Shown here: positions 20,801 to 34,849 of the stretch, one piece after another | How positions within the stretch are numbered: position 1 is the first letter of the stretch | Layout of the letters: every line of letters begins with the position of its first letter | Assembly: GCF_022581195.2 (NCBI RefSeq) | Contig: NC_061462.1 | Coordinates: forward strand, 1,178,001-1,242,000 | Source: Helicoverpa zea | Lineage: Eukaryota; Arthropoda; Insecta; Lepidoptera; Noctuidae | DNA: 64,000 bases | Direction: 5' to 3' | The notes under the pieces: generated by a model | Database searches by the model: none | Told to the model about the DNA's origin: nothing | The model's input: the letters and a program-made list of their open reading frames with translations, nothing else | Made by a program: the position numbers and the translations under genes

Positions 20801-23800
20801 ACAACTGCTTGTAACTTGGACCTACGATAAGTGATAGGTATTTGCTCTTTCATAATGGCTGGCTTTAGTCGAATGTAGGTCATCATTTTAAGCTGTAGGT
20901 TCGAGTATATGATTAAGTTTAAGATTAATTTTCTTTGAAATGTTTAGTGTAGAAGTTATGGTTTTGTGGACTTTGTAATCTATCTTTGGTTTTGGCGAGA
21001 GATTGTAAATGGTCTACAGTAAGATCACAAGAATTATATATTGCTATAATACATATTGACCACGTGTCTGAGTATGCGTATATACAGACCGAAAATAAAT
21101 AAATATATGCACGCTCAGTGCATATATCTTGACCAAAAATAACGGCTTATAAAAGTAATTAACATTTGTAAACGTACCCACATCACAGAAAGAAACGTTT
21201 AGTGTTAAGTAAAGTTACCCAAACAAACAACGTAGTACTTCCACATGAAAAGTAAACAGCGTAAACTGCATACTTTAACCGCACGGATTAAATGGAAAAT
21301 GATTTTCCGCTAGTTTCCCAAGTTTTGTGAAGCCAACTTGATGCGTACGCTTTTCAGATTTATGTTCAAGGAAAAGCCAAGATTTGCGCACTTTACAAGT
21401 TTCCCGACTGCGTATATGAAGGTACTTATGTATAATATCGGAATAGCATATGTTACGTGGTTGGACGAACAAATGTGAGAATAAGTTTGTATTACATGTC
21501 TTTTGAGAAGAGGAAATAAATAAAACTGATTTATTTTATTTTTCGACGCAAAATCGAGTTTGTGGTGGTAAAAATAAAATGTTTTAAAACGAGAATATTT
21601 TCTTTGAGGTCCTGAGACCTGATGCAATTTTATTTGATGCTTTTCACAGAAAATTGCGAGAAAGTATTTCTTTTGAATTTTAAAGTGCCAGTTATTTTTA
21701 AGCGATGCAATATCATTGCAATTGTGGAAGAGTATTTATTATAGTTTAAACTATTATGAGTTATTACATTACACATCAACAGTGGTTATATTAACCTTAA
21801 AAATGACAAAAGAATAACGAAAAAATATTCTTCAGGAGGCCTACCCACAAGCTCGTCAATTAACTGAATATTCTTTCTCCCACAGGCAGGTAACGCATTC
21901 CATGACATATCAAGGCAATATGAAAACACAATCCCTCTTTTACTTACCTCAAATTCAATTTGCAAACAGGCGGAATAGCGACCGAGCATTTCATACGCTC
22001 AAAGGGGAGGAAAAAATCAATTGCAAGCAAAAATAACTTCACTTTCGTAACTTGAGATTCACACAGGGAAGGAAAAAAATATTTTCACAGATTCCTGCCA
22101 AATTTAATATCGTCGTTTTAGCGAAATGTTCTAAATTAGCATCGACAGCAGGGCAGATCGGTTTCACCTTTACTCCTAAATTCCAAATTTCATTTCACTT
22201 CGATTTTATTGGAAAAGTTAAGCAGTACCTATAAGTTTCTTTTACACACTGCTGGGGTGGATGAAAGATTATTTGAATCGAAGATGAAGTTAATTTTGCT
22301 TATAAAGGTCCTTTTGTCAGTTGACGTTATCGAAAGCCGGATCCTTAGTTTTCGTCGTTAATTTATTCTTTGGATTTATTTACAACAACTGCATTTTAAA
22401 TGTAGGCTAGTTTGAATGCATGTTTAAAGATTATAACAAGTTATTTGGTACGTTAGTTATGTAGGTAATGTAGAAAAACATTATTTTTACAGGAGAGTTA
22501 TTTTCTTTAATTGGTCCCAACACTCAAGAATACCAGCGTAGAAAAACGAAAATTATCCCAGTAATTCCTTTTGCTGGCCCAACATTCTTTCAGTGTGTCT
22601 CAAAGACGTTAAAACAGAGCTCAAATTCCTCTCTGTCGCGTTTCTTTTATTGAGTAGCAAAGTTTATTAGTGAAATTTCACCTGAGGCCAGCCGTCGGGG
22701 TGAGATCTGTTACAGACTTTATTTACTAAGTTCACTTTTTGGATCAACCTTCGAGATTTCGACCGACCAATGGTGACGAGTGATCGCCTTTTATTCTTTA
22801 TTTTTTTGCTTTGTTATAGTAGTAAACCCACAAATGTTATGGTAGTAAATCGTTTTAGTAGTTTGTGCATCTCTGCAATATTTTTGAGTAGTATGTACAA
22901 TTTTCTTAAAAAGTCTGTTGGTAAAATCTTAATGGAAGCAAAAAGTGGGGAGTACAAAGTTTGTGTAACTGATTCCAATTTATTGCACTCACTTGTAGGA
23001 AAAGAATGAAAGTAATAATATATTAGGAAATGAATTATAGTTGAAAGTGTTTACATGCTATTCAATACAAGTATTTATTGAGCTACTACAATAGTACCTT
23101 ATATATCTAACTATTACACAGCACGGTACTGTCGTCTCATAAGTCTCTCAGTTTATGAGATTTGATAATAGTGTAACCGACTCTAAACGCAATATAGTGT
23201 TATGAAATATGGGTGGGATTATACACTATTGAGTTGTAAATTAGAATCTAAAGTTAGTGACGTTTTCACTAACGAACTCCCTAATATCTGGCAAAGAATT
23301 TATTCTTCTTTCGAAAAGCAATAAATAGTTAGGTGGCGCACAAAAGTAAAACTTATAACTTAAAGCTTAGCAAGTATCACTTCAAATAAACTTGCATAAT
23401 TTTACGTCCCATATCTGGAACAGCTCCCGCCTCCGCTTCTAACTTAAAACATCAAACAAAAACGTTATTGTTTTAGGTCTCACCGCTAAGTTTGGGAACT
23501 CTTTGGAATTTGAATAATCCATCAAAAGCAGCTGTTTTGGGACAGAGTGTCATGTGCGACCCACAATTGTTATGTGGTGAGACCTTCATAATATAAACCT
23601 TTATGGTTTTCTTACTCCATAAGTTAGGGGGTCGTGGGACAATGCGTTTGATGATGTGTTAGCAGTTTGAGTCTGTTATGGTGTTGCGTGTGTTTGTATT
23701 TTCTTGGTATACTTTTGTAACGTGGTTTTATATTCTATTAAATAGGAGATTACGAATTTATTTTTGGAAAGTGGTCTCTCGCTCTCTCAACGATTCTTTA

Positions 23801-24420
23801 CCGAAGTGCTTGTCAATTTATTTGAAGAAATTCTTGGAATCGATACGCCGATTTTCAATACGCACTTCTTATTAATTTATGTTATCCGCGAGAGTTATTT
23901 TTAACCTGACATAACGAAGTTACGGCAAATACAGAACATCAAACAAAAGCGTGGGAGAAGGCCTATGGCACTTATTTATATTTTATATTGTCATGGCATA
24001 TTTAAATAAGATAGCGTTTTTAATAACAATTTGAAATTTTGTAAGACGGTGTTCATTAAAGATCCACAGCGTAAATTGGTATATGCGTCTTGCTAAACAC
24101 GAGTCATATAATAAAGCTGCTGCATACTCCCAATCGCTTTAAAGCGATGTCTATCAAAACCAACACAGAATACTTCAGCAACTCGTCTTGAAAGTAGACA
24201 GCGATAAAAAAGCTTGAACAATCCAATGAGTTCTATCTCATTCGCTGAAGTCTTAGCAGTTACCTAGCGGGATTACTTCTAACATTCATTTGTTTGTTTG
24301 TAGGCTGCATGTGCTTGCATATGCATTGTTTGTTGGAGTTTGATCTGTGTTTTATTATTCTCATTATAGTTTGTTGGTGTTTACGGCTTCATACTTTTAT
24401 CAAAGTATGTATCTTTTTAT
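20801..24420. other. Long AT-rich non-coding stretch
   Basis: No gene is supported. It holds small palindromes (atatatgcac...gtgcatatat at 21101-21127; atcgctttaaagcgat at 24132-24147). Open frames of 60-105 codons on both strands show no domains. Confidence 0.5.
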
Positions 24421-24423
24421 ACT

Positions 24424-24470
24424 TAGAGCCAAGTCCACCGACAATATAAACGGCAGTTTTCTTAAAATAA
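24424..24470. mobile_element. MITE terminus (family 2)
   Basis: agagccaagtccaccgacaa, then tataaacggcagttttctt matches the terminal inverted repeat of the element at 42353-42481, rc gccaagttcaccgacaat. Only one end is visible, so this is a solo terminus. Confidence 0.5.
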
Positions 24471-24474
24471 CTCT

Positions 24475-27400
24475 ACTGTACTATGGATTTTCAGGTTAAA
24501 TTTTCTAAGTAAACAGCTTAAGAAAAACATACGTTTGTCTTGTCTGTGGACATAGACCTTGGTGTAGTATACTGTTCTATAACTTGAAGTAAAGATAAGT
24601 TTATAAGTTAGATGCAAGTCTAAACAAGAAAAAACCGCGAGTACGAAAGCGCTATTGAAGTAACCAAACTGCAATTAAATAATGCATTTAATACCGTACA
24701 TATTATATAACTATTTTAATGTACATGTAATCTAAGTTCAGTAACAACTTATCGAGTTACAAACACGTAACGTTATCGGATAACCGTGGCTGAGAGAAAC
24801 GATTGAACCGTAAAATCCGTTTAACCTTTGTCTGCCCTCAATCATTATTGTTATTATCTAGAGAAATCTTCGTCTAGTAGGCATAGGTCTAAAATAGGTA
24901 AAAATACAGGAGGTCTTGGATTAGGCTCCTAGGTATCTATGAAGTTTTATAAACAGGTAGGTTTTTTTATTTCCTTGAACGTGCTGAACTCAGGAATTAC
25001 TAGTCGGATTTGAAAATTGATTTCAGTATCTTCATCAGTCTATTTGAAAGCGAAACGTATTGGATTGCATGATTATCGTGCACTCAAAACTATATGTATG
25101 TAGGGTTGAAGTATGTTATGGATTTTTTTCTGAGAAACAAAATATATTGAACAAGCGAGCCTATATAATGAACGGTCATCTCAGTGCATTCAATTACATT
25201 TTCAAATATTCATTAAGTTTTCTTCTTCTTCAGCCCCTTTTCTGACCAGTCACGACACTGAATTGAGCACGACCCACTATTTTCCTTTTCCAATCTATTC
25301 TTTAGGTCTCTTAGTTAAATCAGAATATAAATAAATTAAAAATTAGCTCAACAAAAACCCATCAGCGCATCGAAATATCAACAAAAACAAAAACGAGCTG
25401 TCGATGTCTAGCCGTTGTTTTTTTCCTCTCTATTTATATAACCGGTTGGATCGACCAAGTTTTAGTTTTTCCCTCTCGAAAGCTGTCCGTTGAGAGCGTG
25501 ATTTATACACCAAGTTTCGCTTACGAACTTATCTATAGGTACCTATAACTTGATCATTCTAAGAACAATATCTAGCGGTATTATTGTCTGCAGATAACTG
25601 GACGAACTTAGATAGTTTTGCACAGCGCTGGTCTTTGTTTTTTTTTTGTTAATTAAGAAATACAATGAATTGTTGTTTGGTTTAGTTTATCAGTGATTTA
25701 CGAATGTGGCTGTAATTTATTGTTTTATTTTTTTAAATGAGAAGATATTTTTTTAAGTCAAATAAAAAAGCCAACTCCATTCATTGTCTAGCCCTGGTAT
25801 AATTACATATGTTGATTATTATGATAAATTACTTCAGATGCATTCATGTTATTGTGAAAGAGCTTGTAAAGGCTTAGTAATAATCGTGTGGGTCCCAAAA
25901 TTGACCCCAACCAAGTTAAGGCTAGACGTATGATGACACGTGATTCCAACCCCATCTTTCGGTAATAATTCTTTAAAATCTTCAACAAATAGAGCCAATA
26001 GAGCTATCGAAAACAAGTTCCAAATAAACCCGCTTCCCAATGCAACACGAAACTATTTGGCCAATTTCGTGTGTACTGGGTCCATTTGAAAGACTTAACT
26101 GTTTTGAAGACAATACATACGTTTGCATTGGCCTGAACGTAGTCGCCGCCAATCTAATCAACGTTGCTCTGTGGTGCAAGTGAGAGATGACAGCGAATGG
26201 CAGATATTTAATACGTACGAAGCTACGTTAATGTTAATGTTCTGCCTTTCTGTCAATTTGTCATGCTACAGGCTCGATAGCCCAGCAAGAAGATAGACTT
26301 TAAAAGCATATACTGCGTGAGTACTAGGTCCAGTGGTTTCAGTTGCGTCCCATAGGAATTACTGCGCACACTCGCATTTAGTGGGCTTTCTTTGATGAAT
26401 AGGCTATGATGTAACGTTTTTTTTTCAAATCGTGCCAGTGGTATCTGAGTTTAGTGCGTTCAAGCTGATTTCTGCAACCTTAACTTGATTGTACCGTTCA
26501 TTCTTTCTGTTTTGGGAAGCTATACTTTTTTCGCGTCACATAGAAATGAAATCGTTTATTTTGCAAGTTGGACATTACATCACTTTTACACGTCATTTTA
26601 AGAACGCTGGGATAGGCTTTAGTTCATCTAGGTATGCCAAGAAATTCTCCCTAGAACCGCGATTAAAAGCCTCACTGTTTATAAATACCCTCACTGTTTT
26701 TAGATGATGTTGTTTACAATGAGTTCATGCCTTGCACCACCGACCGCAAGTTTCCCTGGACTATGTCCAAGTGGTTGCACTACCTCAGAGGTTAAACGTG
26801 AACGTATATAAAATTGCTGTATACTTTACTGATTGCCAGCATATTGCACCATTGCACTATTGTGAACATTAGTAAGTACCAATATAGGGAACTTGAGTGC
26901 ACTCCTTTAGGTAGTTAGATTTGTGCAATATGTTTTGATAGTATGAAACGTGGATAGTAAAATATTAGCTGATAAAAGTAACGTGTTTTTTTTTTCAGTC
27001 TATTATATAAAATGTAATAATTTTATATTATTTACCTTAGCGTTTTAGGGAGAACAAATGTGAAAAAAATGATATTTATTTGTGTTATAATGTTACATGA
27101 TATATGCATAAGAAGTACTCAGATCATTTCCTTTTTCGCAATCCAATCATTTTACTTACTGCAAAGTTTGGCCAGGTCTGATAAACCTTTGGTTGCTAGT
27201 TCGGTAGTTGGGTATACTGGAAATCCTATCTTGCTGTTCCCTTAGCTGCAGTTTCTTACAAAACACACCCTCGTTAAAAATTCGCTTCAGGGGCAGATCA
27301 TTATCTAAACAAAGAAGACACAACATGCATACAAATTTAATCTTCAACCTGATAGCTATATCTGATATATTCATGCTGTATTAAAGAAAGCGGCCAGTGT

Positions 27401-27754
27401 GAGTTGAGTTGTACACAATCTCTCTGTTTTCAGAGTAACAAAATGTATTTATGTGTGCAATAAAGAATGATAATGATTACATCGGCAACAGAACTATAAG
27501 ATCGGTAAAGGTTTAACTTTCAGTTTAACTGACTATTACAAATCATGCATCACTCCATACACACTCATGAAAGACGATTAGGCGGCAATAAAGTCTTCGT
27601 AACAAAGTCTGTTTTTACCGAACCCTAGAAATAGTATTTTATAACTATAAATATTACGCATAAAAGATTTACGATACGAGAGTAATATTTTAAAGCAATT
27701 TTGTAAATTATTAATATTTTGATTGAATTTAACTATGTACTATGCTATAATAAT
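24475..27754. other. Long AT-rich non-coding stretch
   Basis: No gene is supported. Many frames of 60-72 codons occur by chance. A LINE-like aataaagaatgataatgat end lies just downstream at about 27455-27480. Confidence 0.45.
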
Positions 27755-27767
27755 AAAATATTCGTTT

Positions 27768-28403
27768 ATATTTGCACAGACATAACCAAGTGGCCAAGAT
27801 CATCCACCAGCAGCTTGCTCTGCAATACAACCTTGTAGACCTTGAGGTACCGTACTACAAGTATGCGCCCGACCCAGTTCTCGAAAAGGACCATATCACG
27901 TTGTACTGGGATCGATCTATCATCACTGACAGGACTATTGTAGCCAATAAGCCTGATATTGTGGTGATAGATCGATTAGCGCGCCGCGCGATGATAGTCG
28001 GTGTCGCCGTTCCGCATGACGAGAACCTTGTGAAAGCTGAGAAAGAGAAACAAATAAAGTATCTCGACTTAGCGCACGAGGTTGTCGCCATGTGGAGTGT
28101 CGACACGGCTGTTGTTGTGCCGATTGTCGTTACGGCCAATGGTTTAATAGCCAAGAGCCTCGACGAACACCTCAGGAGGCTCTCGTTGGGCGGCTGGATC
28201 AAGGGACTGATTCAGAAGGCAGTACTCCTTGATACGGCACGTATTGTGAGGAGGTTTCTGTCTCTGGGACCCTAACCACCGGTACCTTGGACCCTGTGCC
28301 CGATATCGGTGGCAACCTATTTTTTATATTTTTAAATGTTTTTTATTTTTATAGTTAATATTTAAAAATGTAAATTATATGTTCTAAATAAAAAAAGAAG
28401 AAA
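27768..28403 (+). mobile_element. 5'-truncated non-LTR retrotransposon with 13-bp TSD
   Basis: An insert of about 635 bp is bounded by the direct repeat AAAATATTCGTTT at 27755-27767 and 28404-28416. It begins inside a coding frame and ends, after a 3' UTR rich in T then A, in an impure poly(A) (aataaaaaaagaagaaa). The A run at the left of the repeat overlaps the tail, so the TSD may be a few bases shorter. 5' truncation plus TSD plus A-tail indicates target-primed reverse transcription. Confidence 0.88.
27772..28275 (+). pseudogene. C-terminal fragment of a non-LTR polyprotein, likely restriction-like endonuclease domain
   Basis: This gives 167 residues in a frame that is already open at the 5' breakpoint, so the TTG first codon is not a real start. 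The product begins R-H-N-Q-V-A-K-I-I-H-Q and contains N-K-P-D-I-V-V-I-D at about 58-67. V-G-V-A-V-P-H-D-E-N-L follows. It ends I-V-R-R-F-L-S-L-G-P-stop. A K-P-D followed 12-15 residues later by an acidic residue is the hallmark of the PD-(D/E)XK-type endonuclease at the C-terminus of R4/Dong-like and related LINEs. Here the expected acidic position in the I-V-(D)-V-A-V-P strand appears to be glycine, which would disable cleavage. Its assignment to that endonuclease type is from memory of the family. The GC-rich codon use contrasts with flanking DNA. Confidence 0.7.
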
Positions 28404-28617
28404 AAAATATTCGTTTTAAAATACTCGTATTTTGTACATAAAAGGGTTATTGTATCCGAGAGTGGTACTTAGTTCAAATATTTTCAGTACTTTAACGTTG
28501 CTTTATTATATGTACAAAACTGAGCCGTAGTTAATTAAATACTTAACTGAATCCCTAATCATGTATAGCATCTATACATTTATACACATTTCAACAATGT
28601 AACACGGTAACAGCCAT

Positions 28618-28937
28618 GGAGAACAAAATGACTAGCAGAGATGTCATAACGGAAAATCTAAGAAAATAGCACGCCAACATGCGAGTGTTCGGGGCACGAG
28701 GAACATTACTAGCTTCGCCCTTTCACGCCTTCTTTGGAACCCGGCCATTATTTCCAAATATAAATTACCAATCAGTCAGGACCAATCTTTGACAGATTGA
28801 TTTTGATTTGACAAGAAACCCGAACACCTCGTTAATTCTAGTAACTGATCACGCCTACCACACGTTGCTTGACCTACAAGAAGGCGCCTGACCTACCTTC
28901 CTTATGGCATCTCCGCTATCTTTCCTTTCTTCGTAGT
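28618..28937. mobile_element. MITE family 1, reference copy
   Basis: The element is about 320 bp. The left terminus, ggagaacaaaatgactagca, then gagatgtcataa, is an imperfect inverted repeat of the right end, ttatggcatctccgctat, then ctttcctttcttcg. The clearest form of that right end is in the copy at 43436-44060. The interior is non-coding. Other copies lie at 95-310 (partial) and 43436-44060 (minus strand, SINE-interrupted). The superfamily is not resolved because no TSD is evident. Confidence 0.65.
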
Positions 28938-31179
28938 AACAGCACATATTCGCACCGCGATACACAAACGACAGACATCAAAGTGTTGAGCAAAGAACTG
29001 AGATTACACTCGCGTGCAGAAATATGTACCACTTTATAAAGTCACGTACGAGTATGATCTTTCAAAAACTTCGACTGTGAGTTTTTAAGTGTGGAATTTT
29101 CTTGCATTATTCTTAAAATTGCAATAAAAAAACTTGAGTTTTTTAATTGCAGTATTGAAAGCATTTACAATTAGAGCTATTAAGGAATAGAAAAGAAAAT
29201 AATCTGGCGTTAAGGAAGATTGATAATATTTATTTCTTGATCGTATTATTCAGAACAATGCTGAATAATTAATATTAATTTAGCAGTCTATCCGTGAACA
29301 ATTTACAAAGCTAATTTTATTTGTCAATAGCATTAATTCAATGCGATCATTTATTTCTTAAGAACAAAAGACAGCTTCAACTGAAATCATTTTCATTTTC
29401 CATTTGTGATTAATTAATTGTCTTGCGGTTATCTTTGCCTGTAAAAAGGCATGATGCTATAAGATATGGCACATAAGATATCCTTCCGTTTTTTATCATA
29501 TTATAATAATTTACTTTGAAAACGTAATCTATCAGTAAGTTTAAAATACATTTTCAACACGTATCATCACAAACAACATTTCACAAAAATAAACCAGTCA
29601 CTTACCTCTTAAACTACCAAGCACACTGAAAATCGAACTTTTAAAATTTACGACAATTCTTCGATTGCCACCTTTTATCGGCCTCGAGTGTAACCGGATT
29701 CTTTGATCTGCGTCACAGTAAGTAAAAAGCGTTTTACAGAGAAAAAAATGTTCCGCGGAAAATTCGTTTTGGCGCCTTCAAAGGAAACTATTAAAGTCTC
29801 TTTTTTTTCTTTGTTATGTAGATGCAAATAGAATAGTGCTGTGTGAGTGTTTAATTTTCCAGTTTTCTGGTTCATTGGGTCGAGAATAATGGCTTGAAGT
29901 GTAAAGGACTTTATTGTTAAGGTGTTTGTGGATGGGTACTTGTTTCATCTTTACGTTTTCTATGTTATTTGTATGTTTTTTTGTAGTAAGGCTTCGAGTC
30001 CCTTCCGACCTAAGAAGATTTCTTCAGGTTATCATATTTCGTCATTATTTACAAGCCAGCATCAGTGTGAAACATAAAAGACTCAGACTTCTTTCACAAG
30101 TCCACGTACCTTGAAGATTTTCCCAATAAAACAAGTAAACGCTGCACAAAATAAACTCAAGTAAAAAAGCAATAGTATTTCAAATGTGGTAATAGAATCC
30201 GACTTCGTGTAATATTATATCGAAACCGCATCATGTTTCACGGAATATTGAATATTGCTATTTTGGGATAGAATCCTGTTGTTTCCTTTATCTTAAATGA
30301 TTCACTTACTAAGACTGAAGATACAAGAACAAGGGAGCACTAATAATATTTCCCGCGAACACCGCGAATACAACATTTATCTTTACAACATAATCTAATT
30401 AGCATACAAGTTCGAACGCAGTACAAGTAGTTGCAAGCTTAGTTTGTGGCACAGAGGAATGTGTGGATGGATAACTCATTTTGTAAAAAGATAGTCAGTT
30501 ATATTTATTACAAACTTGATAAATTAAAACACGTTAAAATTATGTCGTAAGCATAGCCATCAATCAGCAAAAAACCTGTGTAGTCAATATTAATAGTCAT
30601 TGCTTTAACTTTAATAATTATTATTTTCATGTGTTTGAGTATTCTCAAAGGATTTTGACATGGTTATGGTTATGTCATTGTTACAAATAAAGAATCAGAG
30701 ATAATGCGTTACGATAAACACAGTAAAAAAATAAACTAAAAAAACTTATGAACAACATTTACCTAACGTTTTACACATATTTACATAAAACTGTATGAAG
30801 CTAGTCATGCACTTATTGAACACTTCATTTCTTCACTAATCTACAGTTTATCGTCTTTATCGTGTCTTGAGCAGACTACGTTGTATATTTAGCTACAGGT
30901 CGGGTTATACAATGCCTGCAAGCTACTCACATAACGTTATGTACTAAACGAGAACAGGTAACTTGCATACGTTTGGTGGTAAAATTTGAAGCTTAATGTA
31001 GGCCAAGTTAACTCGGTGATACTGCGGTTAATATTGCCTATTTCCTGCTAGATTTACAAGCCATGAACACTGCTTAGAACTGCTCATGAGTTTTACATAT
31101 TTCTTGAACGTTGCTCTTTGAATGATCTCACTGACAGAGTAGGTATTGTAATAATTATTTTATTTTCAGTTTGAATCTA
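28938..31179. other. AT-rich non-coding stretch
   Basis: No gene or clear repeat is recognised. Frames of up to 66 codons are background. Confidence 0.5.
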
Positions 31180-31360
31180 TCTCTCTATACTAAAATAATG
31201 AAGAGGAAACATCTTTTGTTTGTACCTTAGAGCATTTACTCTGAAACGACTGAACCGAATCAAAAAATTACTTCACTGTTGCGACAATTATTCCCGAGGC
31301 AAAATTTTATTAGGGTGCAGTTCCTAAGGGACGCGATTGAAACCGCTGGAAAACAGCTAG
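31180..31360 (+). mobile_element. Helitron-like non-autonomous element
   Basis: It starts TCTCTCTATAC (or TCTATAC at 31184) and runs ataatgaagaggaaacat, gaaacgactgaaccgaat and gggacgcgattgaaaccgct. It ends aaacagCTAG, followed by T. The 5'-TC and CTAG-3' termini and the A/T flanks at the insertion point fit Helitron ends. It is 181 bp and non-coding. Confidence 0.6.
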
Positions 31361-32919
31361 TTATCAATATAGCTCTAAAATAACGTTCATATGTGATTGA
31401 ATTAGACAAAAGACAAGACAGCAAAACCTAACATGTGACAACGATGATTTGAATACTTACCCTAAAAAAATGCCTGTACTTTGAAATTTACATTTATTCA
31501 CGCAGTAATCTTTTAGATAATATAGTAAGAGGTCCATTTTACAGCAGTATATCATATCCTGAACAAACCCAAAAGTGATATATTGAGTAGAGGGCAGGTT
31601 AAAATATGAGAGAGACCTATGTTTGGGAAGCAGGACAGTTTTTAGTGTATTCATAACCCTTACATGGTATAAATTGACATGAATTTTAAGTGTTGGCGAT
31701 GTTTTTAGTGATCGTCAGTTTTGCATATTTTTGGAAGTATTTTTTGAAAATAAAATATTCACACATTTCTTGATGTCTTTACAGACTAGGTTGGTTTTGT
31801 AGCAGGTTAAATAAAAACATTTTATTTAAATACTCTGGCAGCAATTTGCCTTCCTATCTTATTTATTTATTTATTTTTGGCAGCAATAACTGTCTAATCC
31901 AAAAACATATTGTCCAGAAAAATATTCTAATACGTTTATGACGTGTGACATCACGACACTCTATATACCATGCTTTAAATATTTTCACACAACTTCAACA
32001 TTACCTCAAAATTCAGACTTTACCTGAGAAAATAGTTCACCACTATAAATTACTGGCTTCTTAACGATACAGTAAAACTACTGAAGTAACTGATAGTTAA
32101 CTCGAACTCGTAAAGGAACAGGTAATTTCACAGGTCATTACTTAAATGTTTCATATAGTTTGCTTGAGAAATAAAATACAGTCTTGTTTGAGAGTTTAGT
32201 ACTTATTTGGTTTTGTAGGAGGAAGTATTTTTAAAATAGAAAGTATTAATATTTATTATAGCTTACCATAAAGAGTTCCCATAGTTTTAATTCAAACAAG
32301 CTAAATTGAGCCAATATTTTGAATTACTTTTTTTACCCAGTTTGACTTCATCATCATCATCGTAGCATCATCATCCACGCCATAATCGCAACTTTATTTA
32401 AGGTAAGTTCAACATGTCTTTCCCTTCCGTACTCTTCATATTCTATAGGTACCTCTATATTTAATTATAGTGGCATTAATTTCAGAAAAAAAAACGTCCA
32501 TCAATGATTGTCTTCTAGAATAAATACAAATAATATAAAACTCATACTTACTATAATTATGTACCTATGTTTTCCATATTTAACTTCAAGATAAACCGAC
32601 CTCATTGACCTCATTGAAGCTTACAATACAAAATACAATACAAAGCGGAGAATAAATTAATTAGAAATAATTACTCCGCCCGCAGCCATTGTCGTTTACA
32701 TGCATTTATAGTCTACGGTCTACAGTCTACACGTATTATTATAAAATTAACTTTTTCTTTTAAATAAACGGCTTGTGTTAACTTGTAATGAGGTTGTCTT
32801 TTGTTTTTTATTTATTTTGTGCTTTGTATTGTGGAATATTTCCTGCGCTGTGTTTGTTAATTTACTTATAGAGCGCTCTTTTTTTTATAGTAGGTATGAA
32901 TGTATTGTGGGAAAGAATG
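31361..32919. other. AT-rich non-coding stretch
   Basis: No gene is supported. It holds a ttatttatttatttattt run (about 31858-31876) and a catcatcatcatcg run (about 32345). Confidence 0.5.
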
Positions 32920-33045
32920 TCATGATTAGAAAGAATGTTACTTGTGAGATGACGAACAGAAAAGTAAATAAAAAAAGAAAACATGCCGACCACAAATAAA
33001 ATTGAGACAAGGGCAGAAGGATGATGATAGTAAGTAATTGATGCA
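32920..33045 (+). pseudogene. RTE-type retrotransposon 3' end remnant
   Basis: agaatgttacttgtgagatg, then acgaacagaaaag, then aaaacatgccgaccacaaat is followed by gggcagaaggatgatgatag. The same sequence, with differences, is at 61795-61905. The likely ancestral frame ends W-K-K-K-T-C-C-A-D-P-K-stop, an RTE-type C-terminus, followed by a gatgat tail. The frame is destroyed here. Confidence 0.5.
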
Positions 33046-34758
33046 AAAAATATGTAATAAAACATAATTATTCGGTATTTTGTGTTTGAACTCGAGTGGC
33101 CATCACGACCATAAATCATGTCAACAGACTGTATGGGATTGAATAGTTGGTTGTGCTGGTCATATTCTCTAATTTTGACAGGACGTTTTTTTTTACAGAA
33201 TAATAAACTCATGTGTTACAAATTTTCCTTAATTATTATGTAACTAGCTTGTTATTCTGACGAACTGTCAATATCGGCTCGCAAAACCCAAAAATGAGGT
33301 ATAAAGCCAGAATCTAGGAATTTTCTATTAACTAACACACCAACAGTCCTTCGATGGTAATTTTCTTGGATACACGCCAACATTACCGAATGGAGGTATA
33401 GCCCAGTTAGCCTAAAAGTTAAATTACAGATCTTCTAGTTAAGCTGCTGATAGGCTCAACCTTATGTACTGGCTAACTATTGATTAATTTGTAGTTTTAT
33501 GATGGTTTTGGTATGTATTGTTGTATTGTCCTAATACGTACTATAGGCCCCTTTTTAATTGCAGGAGACAAACCCATTTACCATATTTTTTGGACATTTA
33601 AGGCGCGACTCATTTGTCACCATTTCTTTATTATCATCATCAGTCCATGAAAGGGTCTGGCTTGTCAGAAGAGAATGACTGGGCACTTAACTAGGAAGTT
33701 ATAAGCTATGCTCCTTCATTGTCTACCCTTGGATAAGCAGTGGGTCCCATTTGCTTGCGTATTTTGTTGTCATCACTTTCTTATACACAAAACCCAAGAT
33801 AAACTAAAAAAAAAAGCTTAAGACGATATATGCAAGCTATTGGATTCTAGTCTTCATTAGAAATCAGGCTAATGAGTTCACTATGAATCACTGAGCTAAA
33901 CGTTCCTCCTAAGATAGTCCACGCTGACACTTCTGTGAAATACTGAGCGCACAACGTGCTGAGAATAGCTGCTAGTCTAATTGAGTCCTAATGCTATTCA
34001 TTTAGAGTCCGTTTTCGTATAAACATTACAAAGACGTGAGTATGCAACGGCTGTCCAAGATGCAACGGTAACATAGTAATCTATTGGTAAAGATGCGTTA
34101 TTATTTGAATGTTACGAATTTTTGACCATTAAAAACGTTATTTGTAGTTACGAAAATATTCACATTTCCCTCGATTCCAATGTTTCACAGCCGGATAAAA
34201 ATGTTCTTACTCAGGGTCTAGGCAAAATGTACAAGAGGCTCAGTAGTTTTAGTGTCAAAGTCTGCAAACAGGGTGACAGATAGAGTTTCTTTCGCATATC
34301 ATATTCGTAAGGATAGTCGCATTTCATGGCATGATGTGGCTTACAGTCTAATAAAATACCAACCGGCAACCAATGTATACTTTTTAAGCTGTGTCGAACG
34401 TCGATATATGAACGGAATGTCATATGTCCGAGAATTTACCGTTTCCACGTCACGTCACGTTTCTAGGAATATTGAATATCTAGCTATTTTGGAATTTTCC
34501 GAATAGAATCCTGTAGTGTTTTGTTTGTATTTTTATTTCCCGGAATATTGTTTGTGATTCGGTTATTTTGTAAAGAATTCAGGCTTTGTAAAGTTTGATT
34601 TTGGTTCTTTTTGTTGACGGCAAAGCGTTGTTGTTAAATTGTGTGTAGTTTGGATATGCGAAGGTTTTTATTCCGTTTTAGATTTTATTTATAGGGTTTT
34701 TTTCTTCTTCAATGCTTTTCTGACGAGTGTGTTTCGCCCACGTAGAAGTGGATGTTGT
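33046..34758. other. AT-rich non-coding stretch
   Basis: No gene is supported. Small overlapping frames at 34211-34506 lie on opposite strands and show no domain. Confidence 0.5.
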
Positions 34759-34779
34759 ATGATGATGATGATGATGATT
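34759..34779. repeat. (TGA)n microsatellite
   Basis: tgatgatgatgatgatgatt: about six TGA units. Confidence 0.9.
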
Positions 34780-34849
34780 ACTATGAATACTGTTATGATA
34801 CTTAATTACACAGTAGCTCATTAAGATATCCCACTCTGATCTGATTATA

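Noticed and set aside
27855..28202. 115-codon minus frame
   Set aside because: It is antisense to the LINE C-terminal fragment.
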